A stretch of DNA of 6,130 nt from an uncultured Lysobacteraceae bacterium (GCA_946482565.1 CAMLSB010000117.1:1-6130), one strand, 5' to 3'. Positions 1 to 5,989 are shown, numbered from the stretch's first letter. Numbers and translations are program-made. The notes: generated by a model from the letters alone, not told the origin.

Positions 1-302
1 GGTACCGCACCGGCCCGAAGCCGGTGCAGTCGAACCTGCTGCCCTACGTCATCGAAGTGGTTGCGGCGGACAAGCCCGGCATCCTGTTCCAGCTCGCCGA
101 TTTCTTCGACCGCCAGTCGATCACGATCGAGAGCCTGCACTGCTCGCGCTACCGCGCGATGCAGACCGGCGCCGAGATGTTCACCGCGCAGGTCACGATC
201 GGGATCCCGGCCGACATGCACATCGCCGCCTTGCGCGACGACTTCCTCGAGTTCTGCGACCACCTGAACCTCGACGCCATCATGGATCCGATGAAGTTCT
301 GA
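1..302 (+). CDS. gcvR: Glycine cleavage system transcriptional repressor GcvR, C-terminal part (5' end outside window)
   Basis: The reading frame (first full codon at base 3) is open to the window edge and stops with TGA at 300-302, so this is the 3' part of a longer gene. The visible residues form one ACT domain of about 85 residues, starting at YVIEVVAADKPGIL and ending near DPMKF. The D-K-P-G-I turn followed by a helix matches the ligand-binding turn of ACT domains. GcvR of E. coli is about 190 residues with two ACT domains, and this piece aligns with the second. In E. coli GcvR senses glycine and restrains the activator GcvA at the gcv operon; that role is inferred here by family. A GTG at 24-26 could be taken as a start but would leave an isolated single domain, so truncation by the window is more likely. 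The following bcp supports the call, because gcvR and bcp are also neighbours in E. coli. Confidence 0.82.
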   Translation, partial: YRTGPKPVQSNLLPYVIEVVAADKPGILFQLADFFDRQSITIESLHCSRYRAMQTGAEMFTAQVTIGIPADMHIAALRDDFLEFCDHLNLDAIMDPMKF

Positions 303-322
303 GGAATGAAGTTTCCAGGCGC

Positions 323-327
323 AGGAG
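323..327 (+). promoter_or_regulatory. Possible Shine-Dalgarno of bcp, unusually distant
   Basis: AGGAG lies 14 bases before the bcp ATG at 342, longer than the usual 5-9. A second ATG at 329 begins a three-codon reading frame (ATG AAG CAC TGA, 329-340) that ends one base before the bcp start. No other in-frame start exists upstream because a TGA at 330-332 blocks the bcp frame. Confidence 0.4.
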
Positions 328-341
328 CATGAAGCACTGAC

Positions 342-842
342 ATGGTCGCCATCGGGAAGACGCTGCCGAAGACGGTGCTGAAGCTGCCGCTGGCGCTTTC
401 CGGCGGAACGACCGCGGCGCTCGCCGATTACGCGGGCAAGTGGCTGGTCCTGTACTTCTACCCGAAGGATTCCACGCCCGGCTGCACCACCGAGGGCCTG
501 GACTTCAACGCGCTGTTGCCGAAATTCCGCAAGCTCGGCGCCGAGGTGCTGGGCGCGTCGCGCGATTCGGTGAAGTCGCACGACAACTTCCGTGCGAAGC
601 AGGGCTTCCGCTTCCCGCTCGCCAGCGATCCCGACGAGGCGCTGTGCCGGGCCTTCGGCGTGATCCAGCCCAAGAAGCTCTATGGCCGCGAATTCATCGG
701 CATCGTGCGCAGCACCTTCCTCATCGGCCCCGACGGCGTGCTCCGGCGGGAATGGCGCGGGGTGAAAGTCCCGGGCCATGCCGAAGCGGTCCTCGAAGCC
801 CTCGGGCATTGCTTATCCAACCAGGAACAAGCCACTCAATGA
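342..842 (+). CDS. bcp: Thiol peroxidase Bcp (PrxQ-type peroxiredoxin)
   Basis: This 166-residue protein has the thioredoxin-fold AhpC/TSA layout of the Bcp/PrxQ family, which reduces hydrogen peroxide and organic hydroperoxides in the cytoplasm using thiols. The peroxidatic site is clear: FYPKDSTPGCTTE with Cys48 in the TPGC motif. The later segments RSTFLIGPDG and REWRGVKVPGHA are typical of the xanthomonad branch. The resolving cysteine is odd. The E. coli-type position (+5 from Cys48) is Leu53, and the position used in Xanthomonas and Xylella PrxQ (Cys84) is Arg84, encoded CGT at 591-593. Remaining cysteines are Cys102 and Cys157. The enzyme may therefore work as a 1-Cys peroxiredoxin or use another partner thiol. 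The start at 342 is forced by an upstream in-frame stop. The gene lies 39 bases after gcvR, and its TGA (840-842) overlaps the phoH ATG. Confidence 0.93.
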   Translation: MVAIGKTLPKTVLKLPLALSGGTTAALADYAGKWLVLYFYPKDSTPGCTTEGLDFNALLPKFRKLGAEVLGASRDSVKSHDNFRAKQGFRFPLASDPDEALCRAFGVIQPKKLYGREFIGIVRSTFLIGPDGVLRREWRGVKVPGHAEAVLEALGHCLSNQEQATQ

Positions 843-2251
843 CGCACGGCAAGCGGATCTACGTCCTCGACACCAACGTGCTGATGCACGACCCGACGGC
901 GCTGTTCAAGTTCGAGGAACACGACGTCTACCTGCCGATGCAGGTGATGGAGGAGCTCGACAACGCCAAGAAGGGCACGTCCGAAGCCAGCCGCAACGCG
1001 CGCCAGGTCAGCCGCTTCCTCAACGAGCTGATCGAGGCCGATCCCAACCACGACATCACCGACGGCCTGCCCCTGCAGCGGCCGAAGGGGCTGCAGTTGC
1101 GCGGCGCGGCGAGCGTGGGCCGGCTGCGCTTCCAGACCGGCAGCTTCGACTCCGGCAAGCGCTTCGGCGCCGTCATCCCCGACAACCACATCCTCGGCGC
1201 GATCCTCGTCCTCAAGGAGGCCGAGCCCGACGCGAACGTCGTGTTCGTGTCGAAGGACATCAACCTGCGCATCAAGGCGTCGATCGCGGGGATCGTCAAC
1301 GAGGACTACGAGAACGACCGCGCGCTCGACGACTTCAGCCTGCTCTATACCGGCGCGACCGCCCTGCCCGAGGACTTCTGGCAGCGCCACGGCAAGGACC
1401 TGCGGTCCTGGACCGACAAGGGCCGCACGTATTACGAGATCTCGCGCATCGCCGGCAAGGAACCCGGGGACGACAGCTGGTATCCGAACCAGTTCCTGTA
1501 CCTGCCGGGCGACGAGGAAGCCGAACTCAAGGTCGCGAAGGTCACCGACGACAAGGTCACGCTGCAGATCGTCGACGACTACCGCACCGCGCAGCATGCG
1601 GTATGGGGCATCACCGCGCGCAACCGCGAGCAGAACTTCGCGCTCAACGCGCTGATGGATCCGGACATCGACTTCGTGTCCCTGCTCGGCACCGCCGGCA
1701 CCGGCAAGACCCTGCTCGCGCTGGCCGCGGGCCTGGCGCAGACGATGGACGCGCAGCGCTACCGCGAGATCATCATGACCCGCGCCACGGTCAGCGTGGG
1801 CGAGGACATCGGCTTCCTGCCCGGCACCGAGGAAGAGAAGATGACGCCGTGGATGGGCGCGCTCACCGACAACCTGGAAGTGCTCACGCACAACCAGGAA
1901 GGCGGCTCGTGGGGCCGCGCGGCGACCAACGACCTGCTCGCCTCGCGCATCAAGATCCGCTCGCTGAACTTCATGCGCGGGCGCACGTTCCTGTCGCGCT
2001 ACCTCATCCTCGACGAGGCGCAGAACCTGACGCCGAAACAGATGAAGACGCTGATCACCCGCGCCGGCCCGGGCACCAAGATCATCTGCCTCGGCAACGT
2101 CGAGCAGATCGACACGCCCTACCTCACGGAGACGACATCGGGCCTCACCTACGCGGTGGACCGGTTCAAGGACTGGGCGCACAGCGCGCACGTCACCCTG
2201 CGCCGCGGCGAGCGCTCGCGCCTGGCCGACCACGCGTCCGAGGTGCTCTGA
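839..2251 (+). CDS. phoH: PIN-PhoH fusion protein: predicted RNase plus P-loop ATPase
   Basis: The protein is 470 residues. Residues 6-145 form a PIN ribonuclease domain, with candidate metal-binding acids Asp11 (YVLDTNVLM), Glu39, Asp115 (DNHIL) and Asp140 (SKDINLRIKA). A linker of about 100 residues follows. Residues 255-470 form the PhoH ATPase domain, with Walker A GTAGTGKT (284-291), Walker B YLILDEAQN (Asp392, Glu393) and an arginine-rich end, GERSRLADHA. This is the architecture of B. subtilis YlaK and mycobacterial PhoH2. The mycobacterial protein has been described as a combined RNA helicase and RNase; activity here is inferred. It differs from E. coli PhoH, which lacks the PIN domain, so the symbol is used loosely. 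The start at 839 overlaps the bcp stop as ATGA, pointing to translational coupling. An earlier start in the same frame would run through bcp and is rejected. The gene converges on the SulP gene. Confidence 0.93.
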   Translation: MTHGKRIYVLDTNVLMHDPTALFKFEEHDVYLPMQVMEELDNAKKGTSEASRNARQVSRFLNELIEADPNHDITDGLPLQRPKGLQLRGAASVGRLRFQTGSFDSGKRFGAVIPDNHILGAILVLKEAEPDANVVFVSKDINLRIKASIAGIVNEDYENDRALDDFSLLYTGATALPEDFWQRHGKDLRSWTDKGRTYYEISRIAGKEPGDDSWYPNQFLYLPGDEEAELKVAKVTDDKVTLQIVDDYRTAQHAVWGITARNREQNFALNALMDPDIDFVSLLGTAGTGKTLLALAAGLAQTMDAQRYREIIMTRATVSVGEDIGFLPGTEEEKMTPWMGALTDNLEVLTHNQEGGSWGRAATNDLLASRIKIRSLNFMRGRTFLSRYLILDEAQNLTPKQMKTLITRAGPGTKIICLGNVEQIDTPYLTETTSGLTYAVDRFKDWAHSAHVTLRRGERSRLADHASEVL

Positions 2252-2257
2252 GGGCGC

Positions 2258-2280
2258 GGGGGCGCATCGCGCGCTGCCCC
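2258..2280. terminator. Weak GC-rich hairpin between convergent genes
   Basis: The 39-base gap between the convergent phoH and SulP genes holds GGGG-GCGC (2258-2265) facing GCGC-TG-CCCC (2271-2280), a bulged stem with a five-base loop. Neither strand has a T tract after it, so intrinsic termination is doubtful. It may only slow polymerase or assist Rho. Confidence 0.25.
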
Positions 2281-2290
2281 GCGACGACGG

Positions 2291-3937
2291 TCAGGCCGCT
2301 TCGCGCTGCAGCCAGGCGAGCGCGCCGGCCAGGTCTCCGAAATAGTTGGTCGCGCCCTCGCGCGCGACGATGCCGGAGCGCACCAGCTTGCGCAGCACGC
2401 GCAGGTTGGCGCCGGCCAGCAGCACGCGCACGTCGCGCCGGCCCATCGCCGCCATCGTCGACTCGAGCCGCTTCAGGCCCGTCGCATCGATGAAGGGCAC
2501 GCGGTCCAGCCGCAGCACCACCGTCGTCGGCGCTTCGCGCGACCACGACAACGCGCGTTCCAGCGAATCGACCGAGCCGAAGAAGAACGGGCCGTCGATC
2601 GAGTACACCGCGACGCCGCGCGGCAGCTCCGCCAGTCCCGCCGCGGCGAGCTCGTGGCGGACGCTGGCCGGATCGTGCGCGACCACTTCCACGGCGGCGG
2701 CCATGCGCCGCATGAACTGGAACATGGCCAGGATCACGCCGATGTTCACCGCCACCACGAGGTCGGTGACGATCGTCAGCACGAAGGTGATCAACAGGAT
2801 GGCGACGTCGGCGCGCGGCGCCTTGCGCACCATGCGCAGGAAGCGGCGCGCCTCGCTCATGTTCCAGGCGACCACCCACAGGATCGCGGCGAGCGCCGCC
2901 AGCGGCACCTGGCCCGCGTACGGGGCGACGAACAGCAGCACCAGCACCAGCAATGCCGAATGCACGAGGCCGGCGAGCGGACTGGTCGCGCCGTTGCGGA
3001 TGCTGGTGGCGGTGCGCGCGATCGCGCCGGTCGCGGCGATGCCGCCGAACAGCGGCGACAGGATGTTGGCCACGCCCTGCCCCACCAGTTCCTGGTTGGA
3101 ATCGTGCTTCGTGCCGGCCATGCCGTCGGCCACCACCGCCGACAGGAGCGACTCGATCGCGCCGAGCATGGCGATGGTGAACGCCGAGGGCAGCAGCGTC
3201 ACCAGCAGGTCGAACGACAGCGCCGGCACCTTCAGCGTCGGCAGCGTGCGCGGGATGTCGCCGAAGGTCGAGGCGATCGTCGCCACGCCAGCCGGCTTCC
3301 ACACCGCCACCGCGACCGTGGCCGCAATCATCGCCAGCAGCGGCCCCGGCACCTTCGCCAGGCCCGGGATGCGCGGCCCCCACAGCGCCAGCACGAGGCT
3401 GCCGAACGCGATGATCGTCGTCGCCGGATGCAGTGCCGGCAGCGACTGCAGCAGCACCCACGCCTTGAGGTAGAACGCCTCGCCGCCCGGCGCCGGCAGG
3501 CCGAAGAAGTACTGCCATTGCCCCACCCAGATGATCACGGCGATGCCGGCGGTGAAGCCGACGATCACCGGGTCGGGGATGAAACGGATCACCGCGCCCA
3601 GGCGTGCCAGGCCCATCGCCACCAGCATCACGCCGGCCATCAGCGTGGCGACGAGCAGGCCATCGACGCCGAACTGCGCGACCACGCCAGCGAGGATCAC
3701 GATGAAGGCGCCCGTCGGCCCCGCGATCTGGATCCGCGAGCCGCCGAACAACGCGACCGCAGTGCCGGCGACGATGGAGGTGTACAGGCCCTGCTCGGGC
3801 TTGACGCCGGAGGCGATCGCGAACGCCATCGCCAGCGGCAGCGCAACGACGCCCACGATGAGGCCGGCAATGAGGTTGGTCGCCCAGTGCCGGCGGCCGA
3901 ACAGGCCGGCGCGCCAGGCTTCGACGACGGCGATCAT
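2291..3937 (-). CDS. SulP-family inorganic anion transporter with STAS domain
   Basis: This 548-residue inner-membrane protein has the full SulP/SLC26 layout. Residues 18-410 are strongly hydrophobic with many membrane segments. They carry the family signatures ALPLAMAFAIASGVKPEQGL (32-51), AGPTGAFIVI (72-81) and GAIESLLSAVVADGMAG (259-275, with the conserved Glu262), then SNQELVGQGVANI. A cytoplasmic STAS domain fills about 440-548 (VYSIDGPFFFGSVDSLERAL and DRVPFIDATGLKRLE). SulP proteins move sulfate, bicarbonate, C4-dicarboxylates or other anions. No sulfur-assimilation or carbonic anhydrase gene is nearby, so the substrate cannot be assigned. The ATG at 3937 has a near-perfect AAGGAGG six bases upstream, inside the preceding regulator gene, and the two genes overlap by ATGA. 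The same frame stays open far upstream, but those residues are antisense to the regulator and thiD and are not membrane-like. The gene appears intact. Confidence 0.94.
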   Translation of the reverse strand: MIAVVEAWRAGLFGRRHWATNLIAGLIVGVVALPLAMAFAIASGVKPEQGLYTSIVAGTAVALFGGSRIQIAGPTGAFIVILAGVVAQFGVDGLLVATLMAGVMLVAMGLARLGAVIRFIPDPVIVGFTAGIAVIIWVGQWQYFFGLPAPGGEAFYLKAWVLLQSLPALHPATTIIAFGSLVLALWGPRIPGLAKVPGPLLAMIAATVAVAVWKPAGVATIASTFGDIPRTLPTLKVPALSFDLLVTLLPSAFTIAMLGAIESLLSAVVADGMAGTKHDSNQELVGQGVANILSPLFGGIAATGAIARTATSIRNGATSPLAGLVHSALLVLVLLFVAPYAGQVPLAALAAILWVVAWNMSEARRFLRMVRKAPRADVAILLITFVLTIVTDLVVAVNIGVILAMFQFMRRMAAAVEVVAHDPASVRHELAAAGLAELPRGVAVYSIDGPFFFGSVDSLERALSWSREAPTTVVLRLDRVPFIDATGLKRLESTMAAMGRRDVRVLLAGANLRVLRKLVRSGIVAREGATNYFGDLAGALAWLQREAA

Positions 3938-4194
3938 CGCGCGCCTCCTTCTTGTTTCAGCCGCACGCCGCGGCCGGTGGCGCGGCTGGGCGCGCCTTCG
4001 CCGAGCAGCTCGATGCCGGACGCTTCCAGCGCCTGCACGACCTTGACCAGCGAATCGACCGTGCCGCGCACCTGGCCGTCGCTGGCCTCCATGCGCTGTA
4101 TCGTCGGCAGCGACAGCCCGGAGCGCTCCGCGAGGCCGCGCTGGTCGAGTCCGAGCAGGGCACGCGCGGCCCGCATCTGCGGCGCAGTGATCAT
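3934..4194 (-). CDS. Small XRE-type helix-turn-helix transcriptional regulator
   Basis: This 86-residue protein is an XRE/Cro-C1-like DNA-binding domain covering about residues 5-62. It begins TAPQMRAARALLGLDQRGLAERSGLS; the turn is at SGLS (25-28) and the likely recognition helix is LPTIQRMEAS (29-38). A helical segment, VDSLVKVVQALEASGIELL, completes the fold. The basic tail (residues 65-86) shows no separate domain. The ATG at 4194 has AGGAG (4201-4205 on the + strand as CTCCT) six bases upstream. The stop overlaps the SulP start as ATGA, so the two are very probably one operon. A perfect 17-bp palindrome lies 28 bases upstream of the start and is a likely autoregulatory operator. From memory, such small regulators often precede SulP genes in Proteobacteria. 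The ligand or signal is unknown, and no sensor domain is visible. Antitoxin function is possible by fold, but no toxin is adjacent. Confidence 0.88.
   Translation of the reverse strand: MITAPQMRAARALLGLDQRGLAERSGLSLPTIQRMEASDGQVRGTVDSLVKVVQALEASGIELLGEGAPSRATGRGVRLKQEGGAR
3944..3950 (-). promoter_or_regulatory. Strong Shine-Dalgarno of the SulP gene inside the upstream regulator gene
   Basis: Read on the - strand this is AAGGAGG, six bases before the ATG at 3937. It is encoded by the regulator codons for Gln-Glu-Gly-Gly just before its stop. It fixes the SulP start and supports coupled translation. Confidence 0.8.
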
Positions 4195-4222
4195 GGGATG
4201 CTCCTGCCTGACACTTGCCTAA

Positions 4223-4239
4223 TGATGTTTGAAACATCA
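4223..4239. promoter_or_regulatory. Perfect 17-bp palindrome, candidate operator of the XRE regulator
   Basis: TGATGTTT-G-AAACATCA is a perfect inverted repeat with 8-bp arms around one central base, in the 115-bp divergent gap between the regulator (- strand) and thiD (+ strand). Its size suits a dimeric helix-turn-helix protein. It is AT-rich in a very GC-rich setting. It lies just upstream of a possible -10 element facing thiD and 28 bases upstream of the regulator start. Control of the regulator-SulP operon is the likely role; an effect on thiD is possible. Confidence 0.6.
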
Positions 4240-4248
4240 ATAGGGCGG

Positions 4249-4254
4249 TATGAT
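4249..4254 (+). promoter_or_regulatory. Possible -10 element of the thiD promoter (and overlapping reverse -10)
   Basis: TATGAT matches the sigma70 -10 box at five of six bases and would place transcription start near 4261, about 50 bases before thiD. No good -35 is present at 17 bases; TGTTTG (4226-4231) within the palindrome is the best-spaced candidate. The reverse strand reads TATCAT (4255-4250), so a promoter toward the regulator may overlap it. Confidence 0.35.
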
Positions 4255-4309
4255 ACTGCTGTCCGGCGCAGCTTTGTACAGTAGCCTCCCCACCCGCCCC
4301 CGTGACGCC

Positions 4310-5110
4310 ATGACGCGCATCCCCAGCGCCCTCACCATCGCCGGTTCCGACTCGGGCGGCGGCGCCGGCATCCAGGCCGACCTGAAGACCTTCGCCGCAC
4401 ATGGCGTGCACGGCTTGTCCGCGATCGCCGCCCTCACCGCGCAGAACACGCGCGGCGTGACCGCGGTTCACGTACCGCCGCCTGCGTTCCTGCGCGCGCA
4501 GATCGACGCCTGCTTCGACGACTTCGCGGTCGGTGCGGTGAAGCTCGGCATGCTCGCGACCGCCGAGGTCATCCACGCCGTTGCCGACGCGCTGGAACAC
4601 TGGCGCCCGCCGCACGTCGTGCTGGACCCGGTGATGGTCGCGACCTCGGGCGCGAAGCTGCTCGCCGACGACGCCCTCGATGCGATGCGCACGCGCCTGT
4701 TGCCGATGGCCACGGTGCTCACGCCGAACATCCCGGAGGCGGAACTGCTGCTCGGCCACGCCATCGGCGACAGCGCAGCGGCCGATGCGGCCCTGTGCGA
4801 GCTGCGCGCGATCTCGGCCCGCACCGGCGCCGTCCTGCTCAAGGGCGGGCACCTGGACGAAGGCGGCGACGTGATCGACCGCTACGCCGACCCGGTGGGT
4901 GAACGCCGCTTCCTGCATCCGCGCGTCGCGGTGGAAGGCCACGGCACGGGTTGCACGCTGGCATCGGCGATCGCCGCGAACCTCTGCCGCGGCCTCGCGC
5001 CACGCGAAGCCTGCGCCGCGGCCGCCGACTATGTCGCGCGTGCGCTGCGCGGCGGCTACCGGCCCGGCCGGGGCGACGTCTCGGTGCTCGACCACTTCGG
5101 TGCGGCGTAG
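4310..5110 (+). CDS. thiD: Hydroxymethylpyrimidine / phosphomethylpyrimidine kinase ThiD
   Basis: This 266-residue protein has the same length as E. coli ThiD. ThiD is a ribokinase-fold enzyme that phosphorylates 4-amino-5-hydroxymethyl-2-methylpyrimidine and then its monophosphate, giving HMP-PP for thiamine synthesis. The motifs run in the family order: [20 protein letters not shown] (9-28), KLGMLAT (78-84), [11 protein letters not shown] (104-114), [13 protein letters not shown] (137-149), LLKGGH (176-181) and [15 protein letters not shown] (209-223). Cys215 sits in the GTGC anion-hole motif, as in characterised ThiD. The start at 4310 gives the canonical N-terminus. Starts at 4250 or TTG 4274 add unrelated residues, and the former would lie within the likely -10 box. 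No Shine-Dalgarno precedes the ATG; the leader is pyrimidine-rich. No thi-box (TPP riboswitch) core was recognised. Other thi genes are absent, so thiD stands alone, divergent from the regulator-SulP operon. Confidence 0.95.
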   Translation: MTRIPSALTIAGSDSGGGAGIQADLKTFAAHGVHGLSAIAALTAQNTRGVTAVHVPPPAFLRAQIDACFDDFAVGAVKLGMLATAEVIHAVADALEHWRPPHVVLDPVMVATSGAKLLADDALDAMRTRLLPMATVLTPNIPEAELLLGHAIGDSAAADAALCELRAISARTGAVLLKGGHLDEGGDVIDRYADPVGERRFLHPRVAVEGHGTGCTLASAIAANLCRGLAPREACAAAADYVARALRGGYRPGRGDVSVLDHFGAA

Positions 5111-5152
5111 CCGCGCGCATTCAGCGGCGGCAACCGGCAACGCGTCACGCCA

Positions 5153-5168
5153 GGTCGCGGACGCGACC
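5153..5168. repeat. Short inverted repeat after thiD
   Basis: GGTCGCG-GA-CGCGACC is a perfect 7-bp inverted repeat in the 129-base gap after thiD. No T tract follows on either strand, so a classical terminator is not supported. It could be a weak stem or a protein site, or chance in GC-rich DNA. Confidence 0.3.
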
Positions 5169-5180
5169 CACCTTCACCCC

Positions 5181-5206
5181 GGAACAATGCGGGCATCGCT
5201 ATATAC
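5181..5206 (+). promoter_or_regulatory. Possible stress-type promoter of the BON-domain gene
   Basis: CTATATAC (5199-5206) is an AT-rich -10-like element resembling sigmaS-dependent promoters, 34 bases before the BON gene start. GGAACA (5181-5186) upstream recalls an ECF-sigma -35, but the 13-base spacing does not fit well. No consensus sigma70 -35 is seen at the right distance. Confidence 0.3.
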
Positions 5207-5228
5207 GGATTTTCCCCGCCACGGTGTG

Positions 5229-5234
5229 AGGAGG
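5229..5234 (+). promoter_or_regulatory. Strong Shine-Dalgarno of the BON-domain gene
   Basis: AGGAGG lies five bases before the ATG at 5240. It fixes the start and shows that this gene has its own efficient ribosome entry, independent of thiD. Confidence 0.8.
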
Positions 5235-5239
5235 CTCCG

Positions 5240-5989
5240 ATGCGACACGAAGGCTTGCGAAATGGCAGTGCGCGGACCGACCGCGAAAGCGTGGCGCGCA
5301 CGACGGCGTCCGACCTGAAGACGGTCGCCGAGGACATGCTGCGCATGGGCCGCCACTGGGCGCGCGCGGCGCAGGGCTGGCTGGAACGCGCGGGCGACGA
5401 GGCGCAGCGGACGGGCCAGGCCTGGTCGCGCAGCGACCGCGACCTGCGCAGCGACTACGGCGGCGACGGTTACGACCAGGTCGACGCGCGGCGCGGGTCG
5501 CGCGACCACGACGCACGCGATGACGCCGCGTACGCGGCGTACGGCATCTACGGAACCGATGGCCAGGAACAGGCGGGGCGTGACTTCGGCGGGCGCGACT
5601 ACCGCGGCGTCGGTCCCGCGGACTACACGCGTTCGGACGAGCGTATCCGCGAGGACCTCAACGAACGACTGACCGAGGCGCACGACCTCGACGCGAGCGG
5701 CCTGTCCGTGGAGGTCGAGGGTGGTGTCGCGACATTGCGCGGGCGCGTGCCCCAGCGCTGGATGAAGCATCGCGCCGAGGACCTCGCCGACGGGTGCATC
5801 GGCGTGACCGACATCCGCAACCACATCGTCGTCGGCGACGGCACGAGCGGCACGAGCGCCTCGAAGGCCGCGAGTGGCGCGAACACCGCGAGCGCGAGCG
5901 CGAATGCGAATGCGGATGCGGGTGCTGCGCGCACGAGCAGCACCGGCGGCGCGCCCACGGGCCCGGGCAAGGCCACCCCGAACGCCTGA
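5240..5989 (+). CDS. BON-domain protein with Ala-rich low-complexity tail
   Basis: This protein is 249 residues long. Residues about 22-60 form a predicted amphipathic helix (SDLKTVAEDMLRMGRHW and following), with alternating charged and hydrophobic residues. Residues 62-128 are a polar Arg/Asp/Gly/Tyr-rich linker. Residues 129-198 are one BON domain, beginning YTRSDERIREDLNERL and running through the conserved VEGGVATLRGRVPQRW and GVTDIRNHIVV. BON domains are thought to bind phospholipid or other hydrophobic ligands and occur in stress proteins such as OsmY. Residues 200-249 are low-complexity Gly/Ser/Thr/Ala/Asn, including an Ala-X stretch (217-230). No signal peptide or membrane segment is visible, so it should be cytoplasmic unless exported unconventionally. 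A strong ribosome binding site precedes it, and the upstream -10 resembles a stress promoter. The exact function is unknown. The gene runs into a strong bidirectional terminator. Confidence 0.85.
   Translation: MRHEGLRNGSARTDRESVARTTASDLKTVAEDMLRMGRHWARAAQGWLERAGDEAQRTGQAWSRSDRDLRSDYGGDGYDQVDARRGSRDHDARDDAAYAAYGIYGTDGQEQAGRDFGGRDYRGVGPADYTRSDERIREDLNERLTEAHDLDASGLSVEVEGGVATLRGRVPQRWMKHRAEDLADGCIGVTDIRNHIVVGDGTSGTSASKAASGANTASASANANADAGAARTSSTGGAPTGPGKATPNA
5840..5857 (+). repeat. Tandem 9-bp duplication in the BON gene
   Basis: GGCACGAGC occurs twice in direct succession, contributing to the Gly-Thr-Ser repeat (residues 201-206) at the junction between the BON domain and the low-complexity tail. 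The unit is a multiple of three, so copy changes would keep the frame. Confidence 0.7.
5888..5923 (+). repeat. Degenerate hexanucleotide tandem repeat (GCGNNN) encoding Ala-X
   Basis: Six consecutive in-frame hexamers read GCGAGC twice, GCGAAT twice, GCGGAT and GCGGGT. They encode Ala alternating with Ser, Asn, Asp and Gly. Neighbouring units differ by one or two bases, as expected from slippage followed by drift. Confidence 0.7.

Noticed and set aside
2208..2219. 12-bp palindrome GCGAGCGCTCGC near the end of phoH
   Set aside because: It lies in the codons for the conserved GERSR segment and is explained by coding constraint and Arg/Ser codon choice.
836..2233. 465-residue open frame antisense to phoH
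   Set aside because: It is the shadow expected in GC-rich DNA opposite a real gene. Its composition is Arg/Val/Ala-rich and no motif is recognisable, while the + strand has complete PIN and PhoH motifs.
778..2493. 571-residue + strand open frame overlapping phoH
   Set aside because: Arg/Ala/Pro/Gly-rich translation of the wrong frame of bcp and phoH, with no domain.
3934..4194. Antitoxin of a toxin-antitoxin pair
   Set aside because: The XRE fold is compatible, but the coupled partner is a full-length SulP transporter and no small toxin-like gene is adjacent.
2654..4222. 522-residue + strand open frame opposite SulP
   Set aside because: His/Arg/Gln/Asp-rich low-complexity product typical of an antisense shadow; no initiation signal.
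3938..5140. Upstream extension of the SulP reading frame to a 949-residue protein
   Set aside because: The extension runs antisense to thiD and over the regulator gene, is Arg/Ala/Gly-rich without recognisable domains, and the SulP start at 3937 has a near-perfect Shine-Dalgarno.
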